This document shows, piece after piece, positions 34,463 through 46,607 of a DNA stretch of 64,000 bases. Below the pieces are notes generated by a model. It was not told the origin of the DNA and did not search any database. It saw only the letters and a program-made list of their open reading frames with translations. The position numbers and the translations under genes are program-made. Source of the DNA: Balamuthia mandrillaris (Eukaryota; Discosea; Longamoebia; Balamuthiidae); NCBI GenBank assembly GCA_031835245.1, contig JAVKOQ010000176.1, positions 43,501 to 107,500 on the forward strand, read 5' to 3'. Each line of letters starts with the position of its first letter. The stretch's first letter is position 1.

Positions 34463-36293
34463 GCTCCCCCTCTCCCTCTCCTATATTCTGATCTTTTGTT
34501 TTCTCTCCTTTCGTTCTCTCCGTCTTCTATTCTGTGGTTTCGTTGCAGCCACGCTGCCAAAAGGCGTGGTGCTCCACGACATAGCAGGCACCAAGGAACT
34601 CTACCGCTTCTACAAAGAGAGAGACGCCGACGAGGAAACCATCTCCTGCGTGCAGCTCTTTTACAGCATTCATGCCTACCTCGAACTTCTCTGTAACAAC
34701 AACAGCAACACATTTCCCTCCTCTTCTATTTCTTCGGCCTCCTCCACTTCACTTCTTCTTCAGTTCAGCACAGTGGACCTTCGGTTCTTCCTGGACTCTC
34801 TTCAAAAGGTGGACAATGACATCTTCTTCTCCGCGCTGGCACAGACCAAGCTCTGGTACGTCTACGACGTGCCCAAGCTGTTGGTGCTGGTCACCAACTT
34901 GCTCTACATCCACAACGACATCTCCTTCATCACCTTGCTCAACACCATGGACGGCTTTCTGGAGCTTTGGTCGGTGTTGAAGTTGAATTCCAAGTTCACC
35001 GACATGATCTCTAAGTTGGAAATCATGGAAGAAGGAAGGGAGAGGGACTGGGCTTTGGTATTTGAGATATTTTCTGTGTTGCAGGCGGCTCGCAGGAGCT
35101 ATCCTGCTGAAAGCCTTTCCACGTTTAAATTTTCTTGTACGTATTATGCCTTCTCTCTTTCTTTCTCCGTCATGTATGTCTATGCTCCCTCTCCTCTTGC
35201 ACAACTCATTTCGTAATATACAGTTGAATTGACGATGGAGAGACTCAAGTTTTTAGCGGCAGATCCCAACGAATTCGAGCTGTTGGAAGTCATCGGCAGC
35301 GGCGCTGACGGTCTCGTCCGCAAGATGCGTTATCGTGGCAAAGTCTATGCCGTCAAAAGCATTTACCCTTACTTTGAACGAGACCAAAAGAAGAAGGAGA
35401 GGAAGCGAAAGAAATCCATGAGTGCGGGCACTCGCATTCGAGAGGACGGCTTCTCATCAGTGGGATTGGAGTATATGGACAAGGAAAGAATGGAGCAGCT
35501 GGCAGCAGAGAAAGAGACTAAGGATGACTTTTGGAATTGGCTCTACTCTCAGCTGGGAGAGTACATTTCGATGCTCATTTTGCCGCGCCCAAACTTTGTG
35601 AAGCTCTTTCATTGTTATGTTGGAAGCTTCCCGCCACCTCCTCGATATTACTGTCCGAAATGCTTTCAACTGCGATTCGTGGAAGAAAAAGAAGAAGCAC
35701 TCACTCGAGGTGATGGAATGGTAATAGAGGACGAAGAAAAAGCGAACTCAGAGGAAGAGGATAAAGAAGATGACAAAGCTGAAAATGAAGATAAAGAAAC
35801 CAGAAATTCGGGCAATAAAGAAAAGGGGAGTCCATCGCCGCAATGTGCCACGTGTGGAAATGAACTTTCTGGTTTGTCCCCCCGCCCTCTCTCTCTCTCT
35901 CTCTCTCTCTCTCCTGCTCTCTCGTTATTTCTTTCATTAATAGGACATCATAAATACAGAGACTCTTTACGGTAAAGAAGCACTGCATCTAGTTATGGAG
36001 TACTGTCCGTTGAGTTCTTTGCGGTCTTATTTGGATGACCAACTGCTTCCTTCAGAAGCTCAACTCGAAGCATCTTCGTCTCCTCCTGGTGAATCCTCTT
36101 CCTCCTCTTCAACTTCCACTTCCCTTTGTAGCATTCCCATCGATCCTCCGTTCGAGTTGGACAGCGAATGTTTAAACTTTGGAGTATGTCTGCCTCAACC
36201 TAAAGTCGTAAACTTTTTGTGTCAGATTCTTGCTGCTTTGACGTTTTATCATGCTAGAGGAGCTATCCACGAAGATTTGGTTCGTTCTCTCTT

Positions 36294-36329
<36 letters not shown>

Positions 36330-37255
36330 TCCCCCTTTATTTCTTTGTTTGCTAATACAAAATACAGAAACCAGAAAATATTCTACTGCGAGATGAAAGC
36401 ACCCTTTGCTTGGCAGACTTTGGCTTGTCCACATTTCTTACCCAAGGTTTGTTCCAACCTTTGCTTCCTCTTCTTGCTTTTTTTTTAACTTTTGTTTCTC
36501 AAAATGCATCTAAAACAAACTTAAATAAAAGAGGGAGAAAGAAATCATGGTTCTCCCAACTACAATCCTCCAGAAATCAACAGCAGCGATCCTCTTCCTT
36601 CGGACTATGATTATAGTAAGAAGGACGTATGGGCTGCTGGTTGCATTGCCCTCGAGCTTCTCGGCTTTCAGATCCCGGTTAAGAACGTAAGCAAGGCCTT
36701 GTCGATGCTCCAACGCATTCTTGTGCCTCAATTGCATCAGGTTTGTTCTCTCACTCTCCCACTCTCGCTCTTTCTTTCTCTCTCGTGTCTATTTTCTTTT
36801 ATGATCGTTTTCTAAACAATAATATTAGAGTTTGGCAAAAATGTTACACGAAGATTTTAGACAAAGAAGTTCCGCGCTTCAGAGTTTAATAGAGCTGGAA
36901 AATCTTCGCAAATATTTCCAAACCGTGATAGACCCAACAACAGCCGCAGCAACGTCATCCAAAAAGAAGCAAAGAAAATCTTCTTCTCCAAAAAAGAAAA
37001 AGAAGAACAAGAAGAATAAGAAGAATAAGAAGAGAGCAGCTGAAGGACAAACCGCAACGGTACTCGTTCTTTTTGTTACTTTTCTTTTCTTTCCTTGCCC
37101 ACTTATTCTTTGCTTTTTAAATTTAAAAAGGAGGTCAAGTCATTGGAAGCTATGGCAGACGTAATGCATCGTTATCAGCTTGTAGATCACGCCGGTCAGA
37201 CAATTCCTCTTCAAACTGTGGTCAAGACGGATTGTACTTTCAAAGGTTCGTTCTC

Positions 37256-37290
<35 letters not shown>

Positions 37291-38025
37291 CTGAGGTTTG
37301 TCTCATGAATAGATTATACGGAGGAAGTGAGCACTAGTGCCACCTTTTATCTCTCTTTGTTGGAGTCAAGCCATGACATGACGACCAAAACAAGATGTAT
37401 GCTTTATCTTGCACGGATGGTGTCTGATGGTGCGTTTTTCTCTTTCATAAACAAACCATTTTCCGATTATAATTTCTTTGGTAACAGAGCGAATGCGAGT
37501 TTTGGTATTGGACATGAAACTGGTTGAGAGAATGGTCGGTTTGTTGACGTCCTTGGAAGAGAAGCAACAAAACATTTCTCAGAATCTTGTTCTCAGTGTA
37601 GTAGATACATTCCACACTCTTGTAGAACCAGGCACATACTCCTCGCATCTCTTTTTTAATTTCGGTGTTTGTTAACACATCGGCAACAGGAACGAAAGCA
37701 GAAACAAGTCAGCAGGTAATGCAGCAAATGTTGCAACATAATTTGTTTAAGATATTGTTACGGGTTGTGAAGCGCACGAAGCTTCCTCTTCTATTCACTG
37801 CTATAGAGAACCTGATGAAGCGGTGCTTTTATTTGGGTTTGTGTCGTCTTTTTTTTGGTACCAATTTCATTTGTTAACACTTGAATAACCACAGAAATGC
37901 CTTACGAGTATTTCGAGCAACACATTAAAGAAAGCTTGTGGCGGCTTGCTTTTCATTCCAATTCACTGTCAGTCAAAGCATTTGCTTTGCAGTTACTTGG
38001 GCATGCTCTGCCTGCATTTCGTATG

Positions 38026-38058
<33 letters not shown>

Positions 38059-39239
38059 GATGTCCTTAGTACTAAGCGAAACTTTTTTGCGCAACCAGCA
38101 AAATTGGTTCTGGAAGCAGAAATACTTCCCATTGTAGATATGTGTCACGTTGCATCTTCGGCTGTGGACAAAATGGAAGGTTTGTGTTTCTCTCTCTCTC
38201 TCTCTCATTGCCAGGAAAATAAACTGTATTGCAAAAATAGGATTCTTAAAGTTATGTGGATACACAAAACATCAATCGCGCTTTCATCAGTACATCACTT
38301 TATTGAATACAACGACTTCTTCACATCGCCTAAAATGCCCCAACACACCAGGCAGCAGTAAAAACAATAGCAATAACCTTTCTGGCAACAAGAGACGACG
38401 CAGCATTCATCAACGTTGCAGAATAAAACAAACACCAAACGGACAAATTATAATAGAGAACGAAGAAGAACCCAAGGATAACACGCTAGAGCAAAACGAA
38501 CCAACAATTAAAAAGAGCGAAGGAGAACCTCAAGATAGAGAAGAAGAACTTTTACGATTGTTGACGGCTGAGGAATCCCACCAGAGATTGATGTGCGATG
38601 CGTTCATGGACGTGGTTGCCAAGTCCAGTAGCTTTACGCAGTTGCGAGGGCAGTTGACTGCAATCGTGAAGGCATGCCAAGGCATCTACAACTTTTACAC
38701 TATCGCTGGTTCGTTTCTATTCACCTCATTATCTCTTCTCTCTCTCTCTCTCTCTTCCAAACCTTCTCCTTTCTAAAATAATATACTATCAAATCTTATA
38801 ACCTTAAAACAGAGTTTCCAATGGAATGTACTGCATGCTCTGCTGTCATAAGAGAAAAGCTATACAGATGCGCCACCTTTGGATTCGACTTTTGTGGGGA
38901 ATGTTGGGGCAAGCAGTTATTACCGCCAGAACTGGGGTCCAATCTTTGTTCTCAATACAAGAGAGAGCACTGGAAAAAGTTGAAATCCGTTCACGTCGAA
39001 CCCAATCGTCTTATTCTTAGCAAGTTATCAGCAGATGATGATCGTGGAGATAAAAAGCTTAATTTGAAGGTTTCTCTTTCTTTCTCTCTATCTCTCATTC
39101 ATGGTTATTAACATGAATTAATATCAGGATTCATTCATGCATAATCAATTGTTGATGCGAGCGGTGAAATGTCCTAAATGTGCAGAGAAAAGGGGTATTC
39201 ATATCGACGCTTGTAATTATGTATTTTGTACGGTATGGA

Positions 39240-39297
<58 letters not shown>

Positions 39298-41149
39298 ACT
39301 TTTTCTCTTGTGCTTTCTCTTTTCTATCTTCCTTTGTTAACTTGTTTTATTGCTTCAGAAATGTGGTTTTCGATTTTGTTTCCGTTGTCGGAAGAAATGG
39401 GATCTCCCAAACCTCATCAACCGGCACGAAAACGTCCCTTCTTCTAATAACTCACCACACAAAAAGAGCAAACAAAAGCGCAAAAGTGGAAATATAAAGT
39501 TAAAAGCTCGACGAGCAGTACCAAATCGGCCGTTACCTCCTCTTCCTCAAGAAGCTTCTCCACCTGCTTCCATATCTACTTCTTCATCATCTCCTTCTCC
39601 TCCGTCCTCATCTCGTTCTTCGCGTTCTTCTTCTGCTTCCTCGCTATTCTATCCAAAAATTCATCTTCCCAAAGAACAAGCACAAAAGGCACTGCGCTAC
39701 TTTCGAGCAAAGGAGAACAACATATTCGTCAACGCATTCAAAGAGTCGGTCGATGAAAGCAACTACGAATTGGCGATGAAGATCCTCTTCTCGTTCGTTC
39801 AAAGAGTAGCCGCTCCTGAATGCTCTCGTTTCACTTTGGACGACGCTTTTTATGATGGTTGTCAACAGGAAGAGGAAGGAACCAATGATGGCTCTTCTTC
39901 GACGACAACTTCAACTTGTTGCTGCTCTCATTCGTTGTTTAATGCCTCTGAAATATTTAACTTGTTTACTCGTACGTTCTTCTTCTTGCAAAGCTCTATT
40001 CTAGTTTTGTTAATGATCTCTCTGAAATAGGATGCAATGGTTGTGGAAGAGTGATGGATAGTGCTCAAGTTGGGGTCATAACTGGCGTTTGTGGTCACAT
40101 CTTTTGCAACTCATGCAGCGTGAAGAGTGCGCTTCAAGCCATTGCTACTGGCAATGTTCATCTCTATCCCAATGGCTACTATGGCATCGAATGTCCTTGT
40201 AAGTACCTCTCTTTCCTTTCTTCGGTCCTTTCGTGATGTCTCTGTCTTTTGCTCATTACTTTCTTAAATACCAAAGTGAAATACTGTAAAAAGGAACTAT
40301 TGAGCGATCCACACTTGCTGCAAACTTTGCTACCATCCGTATTCTACGAGCTCTATCAATGCGTGGCCACCCTACTCACGTTGAAAGTGGAGCTCAAGTA
40401 TGCTTCCTGCGCGCTTTGCGGCAGGAAAGGCGTTCTCAATTGGGAAGGTTGTCTTGTGTGTTATCACTGTAGCGATCCGAATTATGTTAAACCTCTTTTT
40501 CTGGTTAGTTTGGCCTTCCTATTATTCTCCTCTCTTCATTTCTTTGTTCCTTGTGATTCTTACTTACAAAATAAAACAAAAACAATAGGACAAGGAAGGA
40601 TATCTCCAGAAACGAAGCGGTGGGCTCTTTCCTCAATGGGAGACACAATACTTTGTCCTACGAAAGGGGAAACTCAGTTTCCACAAACGCCCTCCAGTTC
40701 AAAAACACCTCTTATCCACGATCTCTTCTGCAAAGGAGCAACAAAGCAGTCATCATCATGCCAAAATGAAAGAAAAAGGAGAAAAAGAAGGTGCTCTTCT
40801 TTTTGACTTTAACGACAAACAATCGTTGCAATGGATGGTCGTTCAAGATTCAGAATCCACTCCAGCCCTTGAGTCTTCGCCTCCTTCAAACGAATCTGCT
40901 TCTAAATCACCAACAACGTCGACGACTCCAACAAAGCAAAAGAAAGACAATAACAACAGCAGTAATTCTTCTTCGTTCTTTAACTTCACCATCATTATTT
41001 CGCGGTCGGTAAAGGAAGAACCACCGACGGGTGCTGCTTCTGCTTCCACCGAGTGTTATCGTAACAAAACAGAAATGATTCATCTCTCTGCTGATTCTCT
41101 CGACGAAAAGATATCCTGGCTAGAAGCGCTGGCCAGCTGGCTTTCTTGA
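34010..41149 (+). CDS. Giant kinase / helical-repeat / multi-zinc-finger / PH protein, 20 exons
   Basis: About 1,809 residues. Exons: 34010-34331, 34549-35136, 35224-35871, 35944-36279, 36368-36446, 36532-36740, 36829-37059, 37131-37245, 37313-37429, 37488-37631, 37690-37836, 37895-38020, 38099-38179, 38352-38708, 38813-39069, 39128-39232, 39359-39971, 40031-40198, 40277-40503, 40589-41149. Order: helical domain (1-303); kinase (about 315-755) with VIGSGADG, AVKSI, zinc ribbon CPKC...CATC inserted before the hinge LVMEYCPL, HEDLKPENILL, ADFGLS and PPEI; alpha-helical repeats (about 840-1170); ZZ-like finger with FDFCGECW; RING2/IBR-like finger with CPKC and FCFRC; RING with VCGHIFCNSC; a further CALC...CYHC; PH domain from about 1625 (EGYLQKRSGG, YFVLRKGKL, final WLEALASWLS). 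It joins phosphorylation, ubiquitin-type fingers and membrane binding. The exon 3/4 junction is off by one base as read. Confidence 0.82.
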
Positions 41150-41226
41150 GAAAAAAAACATCTTTCCTTCTCTTTTTCTTTAACGATTTTGTTTGTATTA
41201 TTATTTAAACAAAGGATTATTTTACA

Positions 41227-44200
41227 CTATACCACTTCTTGCTTGAAGTTTGTTCTCTTCCTCGATATCAACACAGCCGCAGAAACAACAGCAATCGCAA
41301 CAACCACCACAACCCCAACACAAACCGGAATGACAACGTAGAGCAGCACATCGTCCCCTCCTCCCCCATTCTCTACACCATTCGGGGAGAGAAAGCATCC
41401 TTCCTCTTCATCAAAAAAGAATCCATCCTCTTCCTTTCCATCTTCTTCGCTCCAATCCGGTCTTGGATCGATGATGACCCCAAAGTTAGGATCGTAGCGA
41501 AGTTCACGAGAGAAAGAAGGGAAGACGAAAGAGAGGAGAGATAAGTCGTCCTCGCTAAGCACGAGCTCCACTGATTTCGCGTTCTTGTCATCATCTACGA
41601 AGGCGAAGTTCAACACTCCGATGGTTACTGTCGTATGTTTCGTCGTCAACACAAAATGGTGATGGTGTTGCGCAAAGGAACCGGCGAAAGCTTCTACTCC
41701 TTCTCCATCTTTACGAGAGAGAAAAGGGCCGTCGCTGCTGAGAATACGAACGTTGAGACGAAGCAGATGGGTGTGGTTCTGGTTGTTCAAGAACCTCCAT
41801 CCCGAGATACCGATGCTCCATTTGTTGCTGTCTTGATCGATGTCAAAGGTATAGTCTTGCACAGTTACGCTCGTTCCTCTTTTCAGCAGGTTGAATCGCC
41901 ATTCATAGTTGGCTCCTCCATTATCTTCCTCTTCTTGTGCTCCTTGAGGAGGAGAAGAAGAGGAAGAAGAAGAGTTTAGCCCAACATCTACAGTGCCGCT
42001 CGTTTTGTTCACACGAAAGTAACTGTAGGAAGAAGAAGTCTTGGGGAAAAGCATCTGCTTCACCACTTGCCTCTTTTGGTTGAGCTCTTGGATGGAGGTG
42101 AACTCGGCCAAAACGGAGAAGCCGTAAAGCAGGTCTCCGCATTTGTTCTTTGGGATGATTTGATGGTTTGGAGTTTTTTCGATGTAGGACGTGCTGATGG
42201 AGGCTTCGTTGTCCTGGACGAGAACAGACGAGGAGGAAGAAAGAAGAAAGACGGTGATGACGACGCCGTTGTCGGAGAGAGCGTGGATGAAAGAGGAGGA
42301 TTGGTTGCGGAGATGGAAGGTGAGATGCCGGGAGGTCGTGTTCCTCTCAGATGCGATGAGAAGCGGTTTCCATCCATTTTCCTGTCGTAACGTAAAACAA
42401 CAATTGGAAGTAGAATGAATAACGAGAACTTAAGCAGGAGAGAAAGAGAGATCGGGTTTTACCGCAGATATGGTATAAGTGTCTGGGTCAGTGGTGGCGT
42501 ACCACAGAACTGGTCGTTGAAGCGGCGTTTCCACCCATTTCACGCATTCCGCCATGTCTATTCCCTGTTCCACCTGAGCGTACTCCATCTCCAAAGTCAA
42601 AGAAGGATTGCCTTCGATATTGTCTAGTATCCGGTGAATGTGGTAGTAAGGTGTGCATCGACGAGGGAAGAAAGGGACAGCGTAGGGTAAGGAAGTGTCG
42701 CTGGTGCGAGCGACGTTGAAGCTGTCCGTTTCGGAGGAGGAAGTCAAGAGAAGACCATCCAAAGCGGCTGGTTGCCCTGAGGTCGCCGCAAGTCCTCTTT
42801 CTGAAGGAGGTTCTGTTGTCACCTTCAATGGAGATCCCAATCTGTTCAAAGAATAACCACAAAAAAGAGAATGAGAATGAAGGAAGAAGAATAGAGAATG
42901 GAGAATGGCGAATGGAGAACGGAGAAAGAAGAGTGAAGAATAAAACACGAAGAATGAAATAAAAATGAAAGAGAGGGATAGGAACCTGGTGCGAAAGAGA
43001 GTCGAGTAGGAAATGACATCCAAGGAAGTCCCCTCCCCAAAGTAGTTGGGCAATACGCCGATGCCGCCCAAGCCTCGCAACGACAGCTGAAACTGTTGAG
43101 TACTTCCGGAAGAGGTATTGTTCCCGCTAGCACCATTGTTTCCAAACAAGTTGTTGTTCTCCAAGACAAAAGGCTCCCACCACTCTCCCAACCGCAATCC
43201 ATACGAAGCCGCTCCTTCTATATGACACCGCTTCACCGCAAAGTAGTTGAAGGTCGAAGCATCCAAAGAGAAAGGATCCGAATGTTGGCTCTTTAGCACG
43301 AGCGCCTCCTCCCCCGCTCCATAGAAAAGATTGTCCACCACAGAGACTCGGGATGCCACGCTGTTCATGTTGGCTATTTCCAGAGAGATGCCTCCCGTGT
43401 CTTGAAACAAGCACCGAGAGATGGTACAGCTGCCGCCGCAGCCGCCGTTCTCGCCGTCGACGGTGTGAATCCAGATGTCCCGGACGGCGTTGTCGATGAA
43501 TGTGCAGGTATTTATGCTTAACCACCCTATTTGTCCTATCACTTGAGTGTGGACTGCTATTCCTCCTCCTTTAAACTTGGTATCTTTTATTGCTAACGAA
43601 GCTGTTGTTGTTGTTAAAAGAAAGAGAAGAATGTGAGGGAGAGTAAGAGAGGGATATTGACAGAGAGACAGAGAGACAGAGAGAAGAGAGTGAAGAACCA
43701 TTATATGGACCAACAAAGACAAAAGTCTGCTGATTGGTGAGCGGAGGATTGGATCCCGCTGAAGCTCCGATAAAGGAGCACTGGTCTAGGTGCAGTTGGG
43801 CCTCTCCCATTGCTCTTAGCAAGTTATGTTCAGCAGAACACTCGTCCACAAAAATAAGGTCCTTCAGCATCAACAAATAGAAACAGGAGTTAGAAGAACA
43901 AAAACAAGAAGAAGAAGAAGAAGAAGAACAAGAACAAGAAGAACAAGAAGAAGCAGACGAAGAAGAAGAAGAAGAAGAAGAAGAAGAAGAACAAGAACAA
44001 GAAGAAGAAGAAGAAGAAGAAGAAGAAGAAGAAGAAGAACAAGAAGAAGAAGAAGAACAAGAACAAGAACAAGAACAAGAACAAGAACAAGAACAAGAAC
44101 AAGAACAAGAACAAGAACAAGAACAAGAACAAGAACAAGAACAAGAACAAGAACAAACCTTAAGCTTGGCTCCACCATAAAAAATTAAAAAATTGAAATT

Positions 44201-44587
44201 AAGAGAAGCGTTACAGGACTCCTCCCCATCCTTTATGCCCACCACAACGCGAGTCCCGTTGAGCGCCTCTCCAAAAATCCGCACGGGTTGCACCACCTCC
44301 GCATTGTCCGTTCCGGCGGATGCATTGGGGTGGTACTCGGGACCAGGCAAGTAAACGCAGGAATATATGGGCTGTTGAAGGGCGGCCTGCAACGCATAGG
44401 GTCCATCCAGGCAGGCTACGGAGGAGCCCAGATAGGCCTCGCACTCCTCCAAAGTGTCCACCACGACCACGGCAGCGCCTAAATCTTCCTCCTCCTGGTC
44501 GCAGGGCGTGGAGACGGATAGAGCCGGCGGGGCGAAGCAGCAACAGAAAAACAACAGGCTACACAGCAGAAGGGACAAACGTGGCAT
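41227..44587 (-). CDS. Predicted type I surface glycoprotein with parallel beta-helix domain
   Basis: Exons 44587-44159, 43861-43699, 43592-42986, 42841-42463, 42381-41227 give 910 residues. A signal peptide (MPRLSLLLCSLLFFCCCF) starts it; an upstream in-frame ATG at 44638 is possible. Residues 140-400 have the spacing of right-handed beta-helix turns, with repeated units such as INTCTFIDNAV, ISRCLFQDTGG, VVDNLFYGAGE, VKRCHIEGAAS and LENNNLFGN. A mixed beta-rich region with many N-x-S/T sites follows, then an acidic stalk and a transmembrane helix (LLYVVIPVCVGVVVVVAIAVV) with a short basic tail (SRKRTNFK). It resembles pectate-lyase-fold surface proteins in form; no enzyme residues stand out. 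Possible roles are adhesion, glycan binding or coat. Confidence 0.8.
43903..44157. repeat. Long GAA/CAA-GAA microsatellite filling intron 1 of surface gene
   Basis: About 255 bp of AAG-class trinucleotides and, from about 44,041, CAAGAA-class hexanucleotides lie wholly within the first intron. On the sense strand it is a continuous pyrimidine-rich TTC/TTGTTC tract running from the donor. Confidence 0.95.
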
Positions 44588-44875
44588 GAAGAAGGAGACG
44601 AAAACGAGGGTGGTGCTTGTTTCCTTCCTACTGACCATAAGCCATGGGGTTTTATGGTTTGGTGTTTTGCCTTCCTTCTTTCTTTTTTTTTTTTTTTTGT
44701 TGTCTCAGACAAGATACCATCATTACACCCTTGCAAAAGTGGTTGTTAATATAAGGGTGATCGTAAGATCGATTAAGAGGTAACCTCTTTCCTCTCCGGG
44801 CTGAACGGGAGTGGGTGAGAGGGCAGAGCTCTGTGCCTGCAATTCTATATAAAATAATGATTCTCAAAACAAAGT

Positions 44876-46563
44876 TCAGAATAATAAACCAAGGCAAAAA
44901 GAAAGGAGGAACAACAAAAGCAAGCAAAGCAGAGGGAACAAGAAGAAGGCGGCGTCCTTCCAAGACATGGCCACCATGCACAGCAACACCAGGTCAGAGG
45001 TGACAGCTGCCTCTGGGAGGGGTGGGGTTCCTGTGCTGCTGATATAAACCCGTTCCAACGCGGTCACAGCAGCGCCCACACTGTTCTTCTCTTCCTCCAA
45101 TAATATGTTCTTGCACCGAACAAGGCTTGAGTCCTTGTTATTTTCACTTTGCTGCTTGAGTCGAAGAGCATCTTGAACGGCTTTGCTGAGAGTGGAAGGA
45201 GTGAGGCGCGAGAAAGACAGAGGATGGCGAGGGCCGAGACCGAGTCGCCCAACCACCCATTCACCCCAAAACAAGTTTTCTGGTTGCGAGCCGCATATCA
45301 CCATTGGCACTCTTCCTCTGATTCCCTCCACTTGTTTTTACGTTCGTGTGTCGGTCAAACTGAAAAAAAAAACAAGAAGGGGGAGAAAGAAAGGAAAGTA
45401 CCAGTGGCGGAACGGCCACCGTGATGAACGACGCAGTCACAAAACGGGAACACTTCGTCCTGAGGGACCGAGACGAGCACACACCATCTACCTCCAGCAT
45501 CTTGAAGCTCTTTCTCCAGAAGAAGAGGATCATGGCGGCGATAATGCTGCCCTAACGTCACGATGAAATGTAAATGCTTGTCATCTTCGCGAACCAACTC
45601 CTTGCGAAGCGCTTGCAGAAAGTTGGTGATGCTGTAATCCGTTCTTCCAGCAAAGGGCATTCCTCCCAAAGCCAACAAGATGATCACTTCCCTCTTCTTC
45701 GTGGAAGAGTCTCTGTTGATGGATTGAAGGAACGCAGCAACCTTGTCTCTATCTTGTCGTTCTTGTTTCTCTGTGGCTACTTCTTCCTCCGTGAACAGTC
45801 CCTCCTCCTCTGCCTCCTCGAAAGAAGCGGGCGGAGGGGCCCAAAGAGAACGTTCCGCAGTGCCCTGCAGCCGTTTGCCTCCATGAGAGGTCTCCGAGAA
45901 GTGACCTGTCCTTGGTGCTCTTTTGTGCAGTGCTCCCTCTTCTTTTCTCTCCGACGAACCATCCAAGGAAGAAGAAGAAGACGAAGCACCCGCATACGAA
46001 GAAGTGTAGGGAGAAGAAGAAGGCAAACGAAGAAAGCCATGCATCTTTATGTCCCAACGGGGCCAGTCTTTAGGTCGAGGCAGGAGACGAGGGCTCAAAG
46101 CGCTGATCACCAGCAACCTCTGCAGAAAGATGATGGTGTTCACCCCAAAGAACTTGCTCTTGAGAGGGGCCAAACCCAACCCCTCCTCTCGCCAACGGTT
46201 GAGAAGGTCCCTTCTTGCTCCCTCTTCCCTCAGTTGTTGTCGGTAGTGGGACCATTTGTTGAAGAGAGAAGAAGGAAGCAACGAGGAAGAGGGAACGGTG
46301 GACGAGGCAGAAGCAAGACGGAAAGAGAACGGGCTGGCAAACTCTTCGGTGGGTGTGTAGGGCAAGGAGTACAAGGGAACCAAGGGCAATGCGTATTTCT
46401 CAGCCAAACTTTGATGAGAGAGAAAAGCAACGATGAGCAAAGAAGAAGAAGAAGAAGAAGAACAAGAAGAACAAGAAGAACAAGAAGAAGAAGAAGAAGA
46501 AGAAGAAGAAGAAGAAGAAGAAGAAGAACAAGAAGAAGAACAAGAAGAACAAGAAGAAGCACA

Positions 46564-46607
<44 letters not shown>

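Noticed and set aside
44041-44157. CRISPR-like regular array
   Set aside because: The unit is 6 bp with no spacers, so it is a microsatellite.
43826-44188. Open frame coding long RT/LV/FL dipeptide runs
   Set aside because: It is a translation of the intronic GAA/CAAGAA microsatellite; every frame on both strands is open there.
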